From a virus: a DNA stretch of 22,948 bases. Shown one piece after another: positions 11,867-21,231 of the stretch. Position 1 is the stretch's first letter. Each line of letters begins with the position of its first letter. A model generated the notes under the pieces. That model did not search any database and was not told the DNA's origin. It saw nothing but the letters and a program-made list of their open reading frames with translations. The position numbers and the translations under genes were made by a program. The stretch spans positions 1 to 22,948 of the IMG/VR virus record IMGVR_UViG_3300005833_000020; one strand, written 5' to 3'.

Positions 11867-14421
11867 TGGAGAATAGCCTCGTATGGAACTTCATCGCTCA
11901 TGACAAAGCATCCAAAGTTGCCGAAGGTATTGGAGCCACGTTTAAAAAGATTGGCGAAGGTGCTTTACTTAGTTTGGGAGAGAAAGCAGCAGAAGGTGTT
12001 ATCAAGTTTGGTGAGGCACTTTTTGATGGAGTGAAGGCGGCAGATGAATATCAGAAACTCGGTAGAGCTACTGAGGCAGTAATCAAGTCAACAGGTAACG
12101 CTGCTGGCGTTTCTGTTAAAGGCGTTAGAGATATGGCAAGTAGTCTTGAAGGTATGGCTGCTGTCGATGAAGATTTGATTCAAAATAGTGAGAATGTTCT
12201 GCTGACCTTCACAAAGATTCAGAACAAGGTTGGTAGTGGTAATGATATTTTCAATCAGGCTACTAAAGCTGCACTTGATCTTTCATCGGCATTGCACACG
12301 GATTTGCAGACTTCTTCTATTCAGGTGGGAAAGGCTCTCAATGATCCAGTAAAGGGAATCACTGCTTTAAGCAAGGTGGGTGTTAGTTTTACTAAAGAGC
12401 AGAAGTACATGGCTGATGCTCTAGTCAATGGTGGAATTGTACAGGCATTGAAAGCTATGGGTAACACATCGCTTACTACTGCTGAATTCAATAAGGTGTT
12501 GAAAGAGCAACATGGCGACGTGAATAAAGCAGCAGCAGTAATCAATGGAGAATGGAATCCTGCGCTACAGAAGACGTTTGACCATCTATCAGAAGGTGGT
12601 CACACGATGGAAGCGCAGAAGATGATTCTAAAAGAATTGAGCGTTGAATTCGGTGGCGCAGCTAAGGCTGCGGGCGAAGGATTCGGTGGAGCCGTCTTTA
12701 GGCTGAAAGATAAGGTAAGTGATTTCTTTAGAGACTTGGGTCTGAAACTCTTGCCGAAATTGACCGAGTTTACAAACTGGTTGATAGACAAGGGTATTCC
12801 TGCTCTTGCTGACTTTGGTAATGAAATGGGGCCAAAACTTAAGCCTCTTGTTGATAGTCTAGTAGGTTCTTTCAAGTTGATGGTGAGTGTTGGCGGTGAT
12901 CTTCTCAACTTCTATAAAGATCACAAAACGCTTGTTGAATCAGTTGCGGTTGCAGTTGGCACTGCTATCGTTGTAATTAAAGCTATTACGACAGCGCAGG
13001 AAGTATGGACTGCCGCAACGAAACTTGCTGCTGGAGCTCAAGTTTTCTTGAAAACTACCATGGCAGCAGTAGGCGGACCTGTAGGTTTGATAATTATTGG
13101 GATAGCGGCTTTGGCTGCTGGTCTCATCTACGCTTACAAGCATTCTGAAACATTCCGTAATGTTGTAGATAAGGCAATGAACGGAGCTAAGATTGCCTTT
13201 GGCTGGGTATGGGATAAGGCCAAGGGATTCTTTGATTGGGTAAAGAGTAACTGGCCTACGTTGCTTATAATCCTTACTGGCCCAATAGGTTTGGCTGTTG
13301 TAGCTATTAGTAAAAATTGGGATACCATCAAGGCTGCTGCATTAGCAGTATGGAATTGGCTGAAAGACACGTGGCAGAGTGTCAAGAATTTCATAACTGG
13401 TCCTGTTGCCGATGCCGGTAAGAGTGTATCGAATACCTGGGATTCAATTAAAACTTCTGCAAAGAACACGCTTGATTCTGTCATCAAGTTCTTCAAGGAC
13501 CTACCTGGAAACATCACGTCAGCAGTTGGCAATCTTAAAACACTGCTGACTGATAAGGGCAAAGATGTCATTACTGGATTCTGGAATGGATTAAAAGAAA
13601 TCTGGGAAACCGTCAAGACATGGGTTGCTGGCATTGGAAACTGGATCAAAGATAACAAGGGTCCGGTATCTCTTGACAAAGGATTGCTTGTGCCAGCCGG
13701 TAAAGCAATCATGGAAGGATTCCTTACTGGCCTAAAGTCTGGCGCTGGTAAGGCATGGGACTTTGTGAAGTCTGTTGGTGGAAAGACGAAAGAGGCTGTT
13801 GCAGAAGTATACGGTTGGATTAAGGGACTTGGATGGAATCCTTTAGGCGGTAGTAATGCCGCTGGTGCAGGTGTTCAACGTTGGGCCGATGTAGCGTTAG
13901 CTGCATTGAAAGCCGCTGGTGCACCTAGTAGTTGGCTCGGTGACCTACTACGAAGAATGCAACAGGAGAGCGGAGGTGACCCTTACGCTATCAACCTTTG
14001 GGACATCAACGCTAAGAACGGTACCCCATCAAAGGGTTTGATGCAGGTTATCGGTCCGACGTTCGCTGCGTATGCTGGACAGTACTACAGTCGAGGAATC
14101 TACGATCCGTTCGCTAACATTTACGCTGCTATCCGATACACCATTGCACGTTATGGCTCTGGTCCGGCTGGCTGGAATAGGTCTGGTGGGTACGACCGTG
14201 GCGGAATGCTCAGGCCTGGATACACGTTGGCGTACAACGGAACTGGCGCTAATGAACATATTCTTACTGGTGAACAGTTTAACTCGATTGTGAATGGCAG
14301 TGGAGAAACTCAAGTCAATGTGTACCTAGATGGTGAGTTAGTGAGAGGCGTTGCGGCAGTAGAGGTTCGGCGTGGGTTAAGTAATGCTGCTCGTAACTAC
14401 TCTGGACGACGGAGTTACTAA
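11866..14421 (+). CDS. Tape measure protein with C-terminal lytic transglycosylase domain
   Basis: This 851-residue protein sets tail length; at about 0.15 nm per residue it implies a tail near 125-130 nm (inference). The N-terminal half is helical. Hydrophobic segments occur at about residues 402-424 ('VGLIIIGIAALAAGLIYAY') and 463-482, followed by Trp-rich repeats of the 'IKTSAKNTLDSVIKFF' type common in tape measures. Residues about 680-770 form a lysozyme-like transglycosylase domain: catalytic Glu701 in 'QQESGGDP', 'GLMQVIGPTF' at 724-733 and 'AIRYTIARYG' near 755. The C-terminus has the tape-measure signature 'YDRGGMLRPGYTLAYNG' and 'EHILTGEQF'. The enzyme domain probably cuts host peptidoglycan as DNA is injected. 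Both ends overlap neighbouring genes by one base. Confidence 0.95.
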   Translation: MENSLVWNFIAHDKASKVAEGIGATFKKIGEGALLSLGEKAAEGVIKFGEALFDGVKAADEYQKLGRATEAVIKSTGNAAGVSVKGVRDMASSLEGMAAVDEDLIQNSENVLLTFTKIQNKVGSGNDIFNQATKAALDLSSALHTDLQTSSIQVGKALNDPVKGITALSKVGVSFTKEQKYMADALVNGGIVQALKAMGNTSLTTAEFNKVLKEQHGDVNKAAAVINGEWNPALQKTFDHLSEGGHTMEAQKMILKELSVEFGGAAKAAGEGFGGAVFRLKDKVSDFFRDLGLKLLPKLTEFTNWLIDKGIPALADFGNEMGPKLKPLVDSLVGSFKLMVSVGGDLLNFYKDHKTLVESVAVAVGTAIVVIKAITTAQEVWTAATKLAAGAQVFLKTTMAAVGGPVGLIIIGIAALAAGLIYAYKHSETFRNVVDKAMNGAKIAFGWVWDKAKGFFDWVKSNWPTLLIILTGPIGLAVVAISKNWDTIKAAALAVWNWLKDTWQSVKNFITGPVADAGKSVSNTWDSIKTSAKNTLDSVIKFFKDLPGNITSAVGNLKTLLTDKGKDVITGFWNGLKEIWETVKTWVAGIGNWIKDNKGPVSLDKGLLVPAGKAIMEGFLTGLKSGAGKAWDFVKSVGGKTKEAVAEVYGWIKGLGWNPLGGSNAAGAGVQRWADVALAALKAAGAPSSWLGDLLRRMQQESGGDPYAINLWDINAKNGTPSKGLMQVIGPTFAAYAGQYYSRGIYDPFANIYAAIRYTIARYGSGPAGWNRSGGYDRGGMLRPGYTLAYNGTGANEHILTGEQFNSIVNGSGETQVNVYLDGELVRGVAAVEVRRGLSNAARNYSGRRSY

Positions 14422-16049
14422 TGGCTGTTTATCTAACAGAGCTATTCACAGGTACCGACAATGCTGCTTGGAATGCTAGCAACTGGACCAATGAGAATGT
14501 ATCTGCTGGTAGCAGTGCTTACATTTATGGTAACAAAGGTAGACTCAATATGGGCACCGTTACTGTTTACGGTGGCATCATGGGAGTTAGAGCACAAGGC
14601 GCAGGTTCGCGTACTGATACGGAATGCGATCTAACACTGACGTTTACGAATACGGTTGATGGCGCTTTAGAGATATGGGTAAGAACACCTAGTGCTGCGT
14701 CTTTGCAGAATGGTTACAACATTCTTCTTAACAAAGGTGGTAATGAATGGAAATTCGTTAGGGTTAACGATTGGTCTTATACAACTCTTGGTTCTGCTCA
14801 ATCATTTACTTTCACACAGGGTACAGCATATAAGGTCAAGTTTAAGGTAACAGGTACTGGCGCAACGGTTACGCTTGATGCAAAGGTCTGGGATTCAGGA
14901 GGCTCTGAACCTGGATCGTGGACAACAACAACCGATTCAACTGCTAGTAGAATCACTAGTGCTAATTATTGCATTGTGAATGGTAAGGGTGGGAATGCTT
15001 CTGGTGAGATCATTGACATTGATGACCTTACTGTTTCTGATGGTGCAGGTTCACTGTCAGGTTCTGTGACACAAGCGATTACGCGCAACGCCACGGTTGT
15101 TGGAGTAGCTGCTGCACCAGGTAAGCAAGGCCAGGTTACTTCTACGATCACTCGTAACGTTACTATTGTGCATGTTAAGGCAGGTACGTTAGGCGTATTC
15201 TCTTCTGCGCAAATTACACCAACTGCAATTGTTTCTGGATTCGGAGGTTCACCTGCTCCTGTTTTACAGTTAACGTCTTTGAATACTCCGTCTCCTGGTG
15301 TGAGAGTAACGGTTTCGTATGTTGCACCTGATGCTGACAAAATCACTATTTACCGTACCACTTCGCGGGGAACAGTTTCGTTGCGTGGTGCAACAGAAAA
15401 GATTTTAACTGGTCTCCCCTTTGTCGTTGATGATTACGAAGCTCCATTGAATGAGGTTCTTACCTATACTGCTATTACGAAAACTGTTCTCGCTGTTCCA
15501 TCTACAACCTCTGCTCTTTATACCATTCAGCTAGACAGCGTGTACACGTGGCTTACCGATCCTGTGGTCCCAACTAATGCAACTGCAGTTAGGGTGCATT
15601 CTTTCCCTGATCTTGTTCGGACTATTGACAATGCGATGCTGAATGTGATTGGAAGTCCTTCTCCTGTAATGGTTTCAGGACAGCGACTTACAGGAAGTGG
15701 AAGGCTTTCTCTTGTGACTTTGACACTTAATGAACTTGAGATATTGCGTTCGGTGCTTGATTCTACACCAGTTGTTTTATTGCGTGCACCTGCTTATACT
15801 TGGGATATCAGTGATGGTGGCGCTGCATTCTTTGGGATTGGCACTGTAACTGAGAAGAGGATTAATAGGCTGATTTCCGATCCTACTCGTTTGATTGAAA
15901 TGGATGTTACGGTTGTTTCTCAGCCACCGACAACCTTGACTGGTGCTTTGCATACGTATGCTGAAATAGCACTCAAGGGTTACATCTATAGGAATCTTTC
16001 TGATCCAAACCTTACTTACTTGCAGCTTTCGCAAAGAGGCGGTCTCTAA
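14421..16049 (+). CDS. Distal-tail-like minor tail protein with lectin-like and repeat domains
   Basis: This 542-residue protein is in the usual place for a distal tail protein, after the tape measure. Residues 1 to about 210 form a LamG/concanavalin-like beta-sandwich ('LTLTFTNTVDGALEIWVRT', 'GNEWKFVRVND', 'GTAYKVKFKVTG', 'IIDIDDLTVSD'). Residues 216-275 hold three copies of the V-T-x-x-I-T-x-x-x-x-V-V-x-V repeat also found in the 5956 gene. An FN3-like domain follows ('GVRVTVSYVAPDADKITIYR'). From about residue 375 the Dit-like part reads 'WLTDPVVPTNA', 'LTGSGRLSLVTLTLNELEIL' and 'RAPAYTWDISDGGAAFFGIG'. Distal tail proteins join the tube to the tip. The extra lectin-like domain may bind host-surface glycan. 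TAATG overlaps are present at both ends. Confidence 0.85.
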   Translation: MAVYLTELFTGTDNAAWNASNWTNENVSAGSSAYIYGNKGRLNMGTVTVYGGIMGVRAQGAGSRTDTECDLTLTFTNTVDGALEIWVRTPSAASLQNGYNILLNKGGNEWKFVRVNDWSYTTLGSAQSFTFTQGTAYKVKFKVTGTGATVTLDAKVWDSGGSEPGSWTTTTDSTASRITSANYCIVNGKGGNASGEIIDIDDLTVSDGAGSLSGSVTQAITRNATVVGVAAAPGKQGQVTSTITRNVTIVHVKAGTLGVFSSAQITPTAIVSGFGGSPAPVLQLTSLNTPSPGVRVTVSYVAPDADKITIYRTTSRGTVSLRGATEKILTGLPFVVDDYEAPLNEVLTYTAITKTVLAVPSTTSALYTIQLDSVYTWLTDPVVPTNATAVRVHSFPDLVRTIDNAMLNVIGSPSPVMVSGQRLTGSGRLSLVTLTLNELEILRSVLDSTPVVLLRAPAYTWDISDGGAAFFGIGTVTEKRINRLISDPTRLIEMDVTVVSQPPTTLTGALHTYAEIALKGYIYRNLSDPNLTYLQLSQRGGL

Positions 16050-17194
16050 TGAGGACTGCTGGAACCGCCACTCTCGCAGCGTTAGGCGGATCGTACGAAT
16101 TAGTTGTATGGGCGGATGTCTGGTACAACAATCAATTGGTGTTGTCGAATATTCCTGTTACTTCTGGTTCTATCACTTCTGACATTGGCCAAGATGTCGC
16201 ATCAAGATTGCAATTGACTATTGCTGATAGCACTGGAAAGCTTGCACCTTTGTATCCAACCGATCCCTTGGCATGTTATGGCCAAGAGATCAATATAAAT
16301 GTTGGTGTTGCTGGTGGTGCGGCAGAAGCGGAACCATTGTCGTTGGGATGGTTTAGAATTCAGGACATTGATATTCACCATGCATGGTTTCAAATCCCTT
16401 CTGGCGCATGGCGTTCAGGAGGATGTACGATTGAGATTACTGCTTTGGATCGTATGTCAATTCTCGCCGACGCTAGATTGTTAAGCGTTGACCAGCCTAA
16501 TCCTGGCGTTACAATCTTTAGTGAAGTTCGTCGTCTGCTCGGTGGCATGGTTCCAATGGGCACTATTGATCTAGAGCTAGTGAATGTTCAAGTTCCAACA
16601 AAGATTGTTTATGAAAGTGACAGAGTAAAAAACATTGCGGCTCTAGCAACTTCACTAGGCGCCATTGTGCAAATGGATGCTAATGGTTACTTGAATATCA
16701 AGAAAGCTACTGCTTATGGTGATACTCCTGTTTGGACTTTTACGGCTGGAACAGGTGGAACTATCATTGATTACACGATTCATGTTTCTAGGGATGGCGT
16801 TTACAATGCAGTGTTTGTAACTGGTGAAGCTAATGGAGATTTAGCTCCATGTATCTCTATCGCTTACGACCTTGATCCTGTTTCTCCTTCTCGGTGGGGA
16901 GGACCATTCGGTCAGGTACCATTGTTTTATTCTTCCCCTCTCATTGATAGTTATGCCGCAGCGGATAGGGCAGCAACTACTCGACTCAATGACATAATTC
17001 GTGGGAGAGATAGAGAATTCACTTTTTCCGTTGTTCCAAATCACCTGATAGAATTAGACGATCCAGTGCAGGTTATTCTTCCTGATAGAATCATTCCTGG
17101 AAGGGTAACAAAGATGACATTGCCATTAACACCTGGATCAATGAGCATTACGATTAGATCGCTAGATTCATCCATAGTAGTCATTGGAGACTGA
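16049..17194 (+). CDS. Tail hub / minor tail protein (DUF5047-like)
   Basis: This 381-residue protein has the pattern of actinophage tail-hub proteins often labelled DUF5047: 'GSYELVVWADVWYNNQLVLS' and 'VTSGSITSDIGQDVASRLQL' near the start, a beta-strand 'WFRIQDIDIH', 'IEITALDRMSILADARL', then 'RVKNIAALATSLGAIVQMDA' with 'LNIKKATAYGDTPVWTF', and a final 'HLIELDDPVQVILPDRIIPG'. It resembles the N-terminal hub part of Tal/gp27-type proteins, which form a trimer closing the tail tube. Position between the distal-tail-like gene and the large enzyme gene fits. It ends in TGA three bases before the next ATG start region. Confidence 0.82.
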   Translation: MRTAGTATLAALGGSYELVVWADVWYNNQLVLSNIPVTSGSITSDIGQDVASRLQLTIADSTGKLAPLYPTDPLACYGQEININVGVAGGAAEAEPLSLGWFRIQDIDIHHAWFQIPSGAWRSGGCTIEITALDRMSILADARLLSVDQPNPGVTIFSEVRRLLGGMVPMGTIDLELVNVQVPTKIVYESDRVKNIAALATSLGAIVQMDANGYLNIKKATAYGDTPVWTFTAGTGGTIIDYTIHVSRDGVYNAVFVTGEANGDLAPCISIAYDLDPVSPSRWGGPFGQVPLFYSSPLIDSYAAADRAATTRLNDIIRGRDREFTFSVVPNHLIELDDPVQVILPDRIIPGRVTKMTLPLTPGSMSITIRSLDSSIVVIGD

Positions 17195-17196
17195 CC

Positions 17197-20100
17197 ATGA
17201 CGCTAGAAATTGAGAATGTTCTGCCAATGTCAACAGGCGGAACTTACTACGTCATCGGTACATGTGTCGCAACGCCAATGAATTCAACGGTTGTCGTCAA
17301 CATTCATGGAACCGAAGTAACTCTGCCTCACTTGCGTGGCTATGTTCCTGCTGTCAATGATTCAGTGTTGGTTATGGTGCAAGGAACACAGCGCATTGTT
17401 GTTGATGCAGTTACTAATCCTAGCGATCCTATAGGAAATAGGGAAGGCGCACCTATCCCTACGCAACCGACTCCAACACAGCCAATTTCACCTATTTCAT
17501 TAGAGACTGTTTCTACTCGCACATTCGTGGCTTTGGCTACTGCTGATTATGCTAATGGTGCGTGGCGTACTGACACTCGGCAGCCACACCAAGGAGATTC
17601 TGGGAATGGATTGAATACTGGTGTTTGGTTTTATGGCCGCGGAATCAATACTGCGCTAAATGGTTCTACGGTGACTTCTGCAAAGATATATCTTAGGCGA
17701 ACTGCTGGCGGCGTGTACACGTCTATAGCTCCCACGGTGTATTTGGTGACACAGGCCACGAAACCTGATGTTGCACCTACGCTAATCGGTTCTCCTGTAA
17801 CACTTTCACCGATTCCTTATGACTCGGAAGGATGGATTGATTTACCTGTTGATTTCGTTCAGCAGTTAGCTAATGGCAATGCATTCGGCTTAGCTGTTTA
17901 CAGTCCTACTGCTAATCCTTATATGGCCTTCTCGTCATTGGCGGAACGCAGGCAAAGTGGAGCGCTCCAAATCACGTACAGAAGTGAAACCGATCCTGGT
18001 GGTGGAGGATCGTATAAGTACGGTCAGGTGTTCTCTCAAATCCGTTCTGCCCCAACGGTTAGCGTTGTCGGTTCTGTTTCTAGTAATGCGCAGATTGCTA
18101 CCTTCTCAACAGTTAAAGCTAGCACTATTATAACGAAACCTGTTGGAACAGTAGTAGGTGATGTGCTGATTGCTATTCACTATAATGATACTGATGGCGC
18201 ATTGGTGTCTATGACTGCACCTGCCGGTTGGACTTTGCAGGGTTCATCTTTTACTGGAACGTCTGGATTCTGCAAGATTTGGTACAAGGTAGCTACTGCA
18301 AGTGAGCCAGCAACATATGACTTTGGTGCAGCTTCTGGTTCTGAGAATGCAGTAATTCTTCTACGTGCAATTGGAATTAATCAAACTACGCCTTTCTTAG
18401 CAAATCCTTCTTTCATCTCTGCTACAGGACCGACTACATCTCACGATGCACCTTCTGTATCCGCTACTGCGGAAGGTGTTTTGGTGTGTTCTTGGCAGAC
18501 TCAAGTTCCAGTTGTAGCTAATAACTGGACAGTGCCAACAGACATGATTCCATTAGGCGACTTGAGTCAGCCTGCTGATTGGGTTACTGCTATTGCGGCA
18601 TACATGCGACTTTCAGCGAATGTTGCTTCTGGCGTTAGAACGGCAACAAGCACGTCAATGCCTGCGGGAACATTTGGAGACATTGGAGTTTCGTTCATTC
18701 TTAATCCTTCTGGTACAGGTGGAGGAGGGGGAGGAGGAGGAACTATTCCAGGTGCTTTTATGATGGGCGCTTCTGGTGTTGCTGTCGCTAATGGAGAAAT
18801 GGATGCTTGGCTAGTTAATGGTCCATTGCAGATTGGGGGGACATGGGCCGATACCCCCGCCGCTCAAACTGAACAGTATTCAACGACTCCTGGTAGTGGT
18901 GAATTCGGTTCATGGACAAGGGCTTTGGACATTGCTGTTGGTGCAATCTTCAAACAGAATGGCGAAACGTGGGCTAACGCTGCGGCTGGAAACTACGATT
19001 CTCGTTGGCAGACAATTGCTGACAAGTTGAAATCTAACCTTGGTTCTCGTGATCCTCGGTATTGGTTCGTAAACTTTGCACGTGAGATGAATGGTTCATG
19101 GTCCGATTGGAATGTTCAGCCGGGAGAAGAAGCTAACTTCCGTACGGCTTACGGACGATTCCAGAACATTCTTAAAGCAACCATTCCTGGAATCAAAACG
19201 ATTCTTGTCTACAATGATGGTAGTGATACGGGATGCGATACTGACGCAATCTGGCCTACGGCAACGCCTCCCGATGTACTTGGTGTAGATACGTACAACG
19301 CTTGGCCTCATGTTACGGATCAAACTGGCTGGAATACTAAGATCAATCTTACGGAAGGTGGAGGTAGGCCTGCCGGTATTGAAACATGGCGACAGAAGGC
19401 TCTAAGTCGTGGCGTACCAATTGCTTTCCCGGAATTTGGTAATCCAGGAGTGAATGATGGTGGAGGAGGAGGGGGAGGAGACGACCCATATTGGTTGCAG
19501 CAAATGCTCACCTATTGCCAATCTAAAGCTGGTACAGGTGCAGGCCAGGTAATGTATGCAATCTATTTCAACATCGGTGTCAATGGAGGCTATTCTCCTG
19601 ATTACATTCTGTTTGCTGGCTCGAGTGGTTATACGATTCACCAGCCCTTGAATAGGGAAGTTTTCCGAACGATTGCACGATCCATTGGCGCGGCTCCTCC
19701 TCCTCCACCGCCCCCTCCTCCACCGACAACAAGCGGATTCCCTTCTCCCGCAGTCGGTTTGTGGTATTTCAAGTGGAATACACCAACGCTTGGTGGATTT
19801 CCTAGCGATGTACAAACAACACTTAATTACGTGATGATGGCATTTGCTGAAACCACTAGTGCTGGAACGGGAAGCGTTGGATTCTCTGGTTATACAGGTT
19901 ATAGTTCAGATGCGCAGATTAAAGCTGATGTAGTTACAATGAAGGCACGTGGAATTAATGTAGCTATCTCTATTGGTGGTTCCGGTAGCAACGGACTTGT
20001 GAAGCTACAGAATTCTACCCACCGTTCACAGATGCTTGCGTCTGTTCAATCAATGGTGAATACGTTCGGGTTTAATGGTGTCGATTTTGACATGGAAGAC

Positions 20101-20571
20101 CCTAACGATTGGACACCAAGTGAAATGGCAGCCTTCTGTGGACAACTCAAAGGTTACTTTGGACAGAATTTTATCGTCGGAATGACGATGGGACTTTATG
20201 GAACACTAGGTGAAAATTGGCGTTCTGCTGCGGTTTCGGCTGGAAGCAATTGCGACTATTACGCTCCTATGTTGTACGACTTCCCAGAAGCGGGAGATAG
20301 CAGACTGACCGGAGTTGCACAAGATAAGATCGACTATCTTGCTGCTAGTGGATTGCCTAAGAGCAAGATTATTCTTGCATTCATGTTGCGAGTGAACGCA
20401 GAAAGCTATCCTAATGCCTCTCCATTGTCTGTCGCACAAACGGCATGGAACACTGCTAAGGCTAATAACCCAACTCTCCGTGGCGCTTTCCTTTGGGAAC
20501 ATGCGCGAGATGCTAGATCATCTCCTTCATGGCCTTTCGTTCGCAACATCGGAACTTCGATTAGAGGATAA
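17197..20571 (+). CDS. Large tail-tip protein with GH26-like and GH18-like glycosidase domains
   Basis: This 1124-residue protein is a string of domains. Residues 1 to about 75 resemble an OB-fold; a Pro/Thr/Gln linker spans 87-99; about 101-264 is a beta-sandwich; about 270-506 is a lectin-like sandwich ('GDVLIAIHYND', 'APAGWTLQGSS'). After a poly-Gly run (about 508-516) comes a GH26-like barrel: 'FVNFAREMNGSW' with acid/base Glu630, 'DVLGVDTYN', and nucleophile Glu746 in 'IAFPEFG'. It is interrupted by a second Gly run near 755. Ten prolines (834-843) lead to a GH18-like barrel: 'ISIGG' (Ser925-Gly928) and 'FNGVDFDMED' with Asp963, Asp965 and catalytic Glu967. GH18 enzymes cleave GlcNAc-containing glycans; GH26 enzymes cleave mannans or related polymers. 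It probably degrades host wall or surface glycan on arrival. The His usual before the GH26 acid/base is Arg here. Confidence 0.85.
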   Translation: MTLEIENVLPMSTGGTYYVIGTCVATPMNSTVVVNIHGTEVTLPHLRGYVPAVNDSVLVMVQGTQRIVVDAVTNPSDPIGNREGAPIPTQPTPTQPISPISLETVSTRTFVALATADYANGAWRTDTRQPHQGDSGNGLNTGVWFYGRGINTALNGSTVTSAKIYLRRTAGGVYTSIAPTVYLVTQATKPDVAPTLIGSPVTLSPIPYDSEGWIDLPVDFVQQLANGNAFGLAVYSPTANPYMAFSSLAERRQSGALQITYRSETDPGGGGSYKYGQVFSQIRSAPTVSVVGSVSSNAQIATFSTVKASTIITKPVGTVVGDVLIAIHYNDTDGALVSMTAPAGWTLQGSSFTGTSGFCKIWYKVATASEPATYDFGAASGSENAVILLRAIGINQTTPFLANPSFISATGPTTSHDAPSVSATAEGVLVCSWQTQVPVVANNWTVPTDMIPLGDLSQPADWVTAIAAYMRLSANVASGVRTATSTSMPAGTFGDIGVSFILNPSGTGGGGGGGGTIPGAFMMGASGVAVANGEMDAWLVNGPLQIGGTWADTPAAQTEQYSTTPGSGEFGSWTRALDIAVGAIFKQNGETWANAAAGNYDSRWQTIADKLKSNLGSRDPRYWFVNFAREMNGSWSDWNVQPGEEANFRTAYGRFQNILKATIPGIKTILVYNDGSDTGCDTDAIWPTATPPDVLGVDTYNAWPHVTDQTGWNTKINLTEGGGRPAGIETWRQKALSRGVPIAFPEFGNPGVNDGGGGGGGDDPYWLQQMLTYCQSKAGTGAGQVMYAIYFNIGVNGGYSPDYILFAGSSGYTIHQPLNREVFRTIARSIGAAPPPPPPPPPPTTSGFPSPAVGLWYFKWNTPTLGGFPSDVQTTLNYVMMAFAETTSAGTGSVGFSGYTGYSSDAQIKADVVTMKARGINVAISIGGSGSNGLVKLQNSTHRSQMLASVQSMVNTFGFNGVDFDMEDPNDWTPSEMAAFCGQLKGYFGQNFIVGMTMGLYGTLGENWRSAAVSAGSNCDYYAPMLYDFPEAGDSRLTGVAQDKIDYLAASGLPKSKIILAFMLRVNAESYPNASPLSVAQTAWNTAKANNPTLRGAFLWEHARDARSSPSWPFVRNIGTSIRG

Positions 20572-20574
20572 AAC

Positions 20575-21231
20575 ATGCCGACTACCAATGCTTATGGTTT
20601 CCAGATTCCTTCTATTGATGACCAGTTAGACATTCCTGGTGACTTGCGTAGACTGGCGGATTCCATTGGCCCATCTGTGATTCAGAGTTATGATTCTGTA
20701 GCTGATAGGAATGCCAAAGTCTTGTCGCCAGTTGAAGGCATGATGGCTTGGCTAAGAGACACCAACGTCATGACTAGATATAATGGTACGGCATGGTTCA
20801 TTGAATCGTATGGTAATGCACTCCCAACGTTTCAGATTAACTCGTATGATAGCAATACTAACAATATCACTGCGACAGCAGCATGGTCTGCAATGCCTAA
20901 CAGTCCTGGACTTTCGGTGGCTAATCCTAATCCTAATCAGGAGATGGAAGTTAGAGTAGACTATTGCGCATGGATGGTTTGCTCTGGTGGACAAGGAGTT
21001 AGGGCGCAGATTGTTGCTAGTGGTGGAGTCTACATTACACAGCTTCCATGGGGGAATGTGCTATATCTTGGGAATGTTGGAACGACCTGTCAGTGTTCGT
21101 CAACATTCACAACAATTATCACTAGGGCTAGTACGGCTGACTTCTCATGGCAAGCCTATCGTGACAATACTTCTGGAACCAACCAGGTCAATTATCCTGT
21201 GCTTTCCGTCACTCCATTGAGGTATGTCTAA
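20575..21231 (+). CDS. Minor tail / tail-tip protein (first of two paralogues)
   Basis: This 218-residue protein opens with 'TTNAYGFQIPSIDDQLDIPG' and 'LADSIGP', a start shared by actinophage tail-tip proteins. It then has 'AWLRDTNVMTRYNGTAWF', which resembles a small beta module, a central segment with 'NNITATAAWSAMP', and a beta-rich C-terminal region with 'DFSWQAYRDNTSG' and 'YPVLSVTPLRYV'. The next gene has the same order of motifs, so the two arose by duplication. It probably sits at the tail tip and may contact the host surface, but the receptor is not visible. An AGAGG Shine-Dalgarno lies at 20563-20567. Confidence 0.8.
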   Translation: MPTTNAYGFQIPSIDDQLDIPGDLRRLADSIGPSVIQSYDSVADRNAKVLSPVEGMMAWLRDTNVMTRYNGTAWFIESYGNALPTFQINSYDSNTNNITATAAWSAMPNSPGLSVANPNPNQEMEVRVDYCAWMVCSGGQGVRAQIVASGGVYITQLPWGNVLYLGNVGTTCQCSSTFTTIITRASTADFSWQAYRDNTSGTNQVNYPVLSVTPLRYV

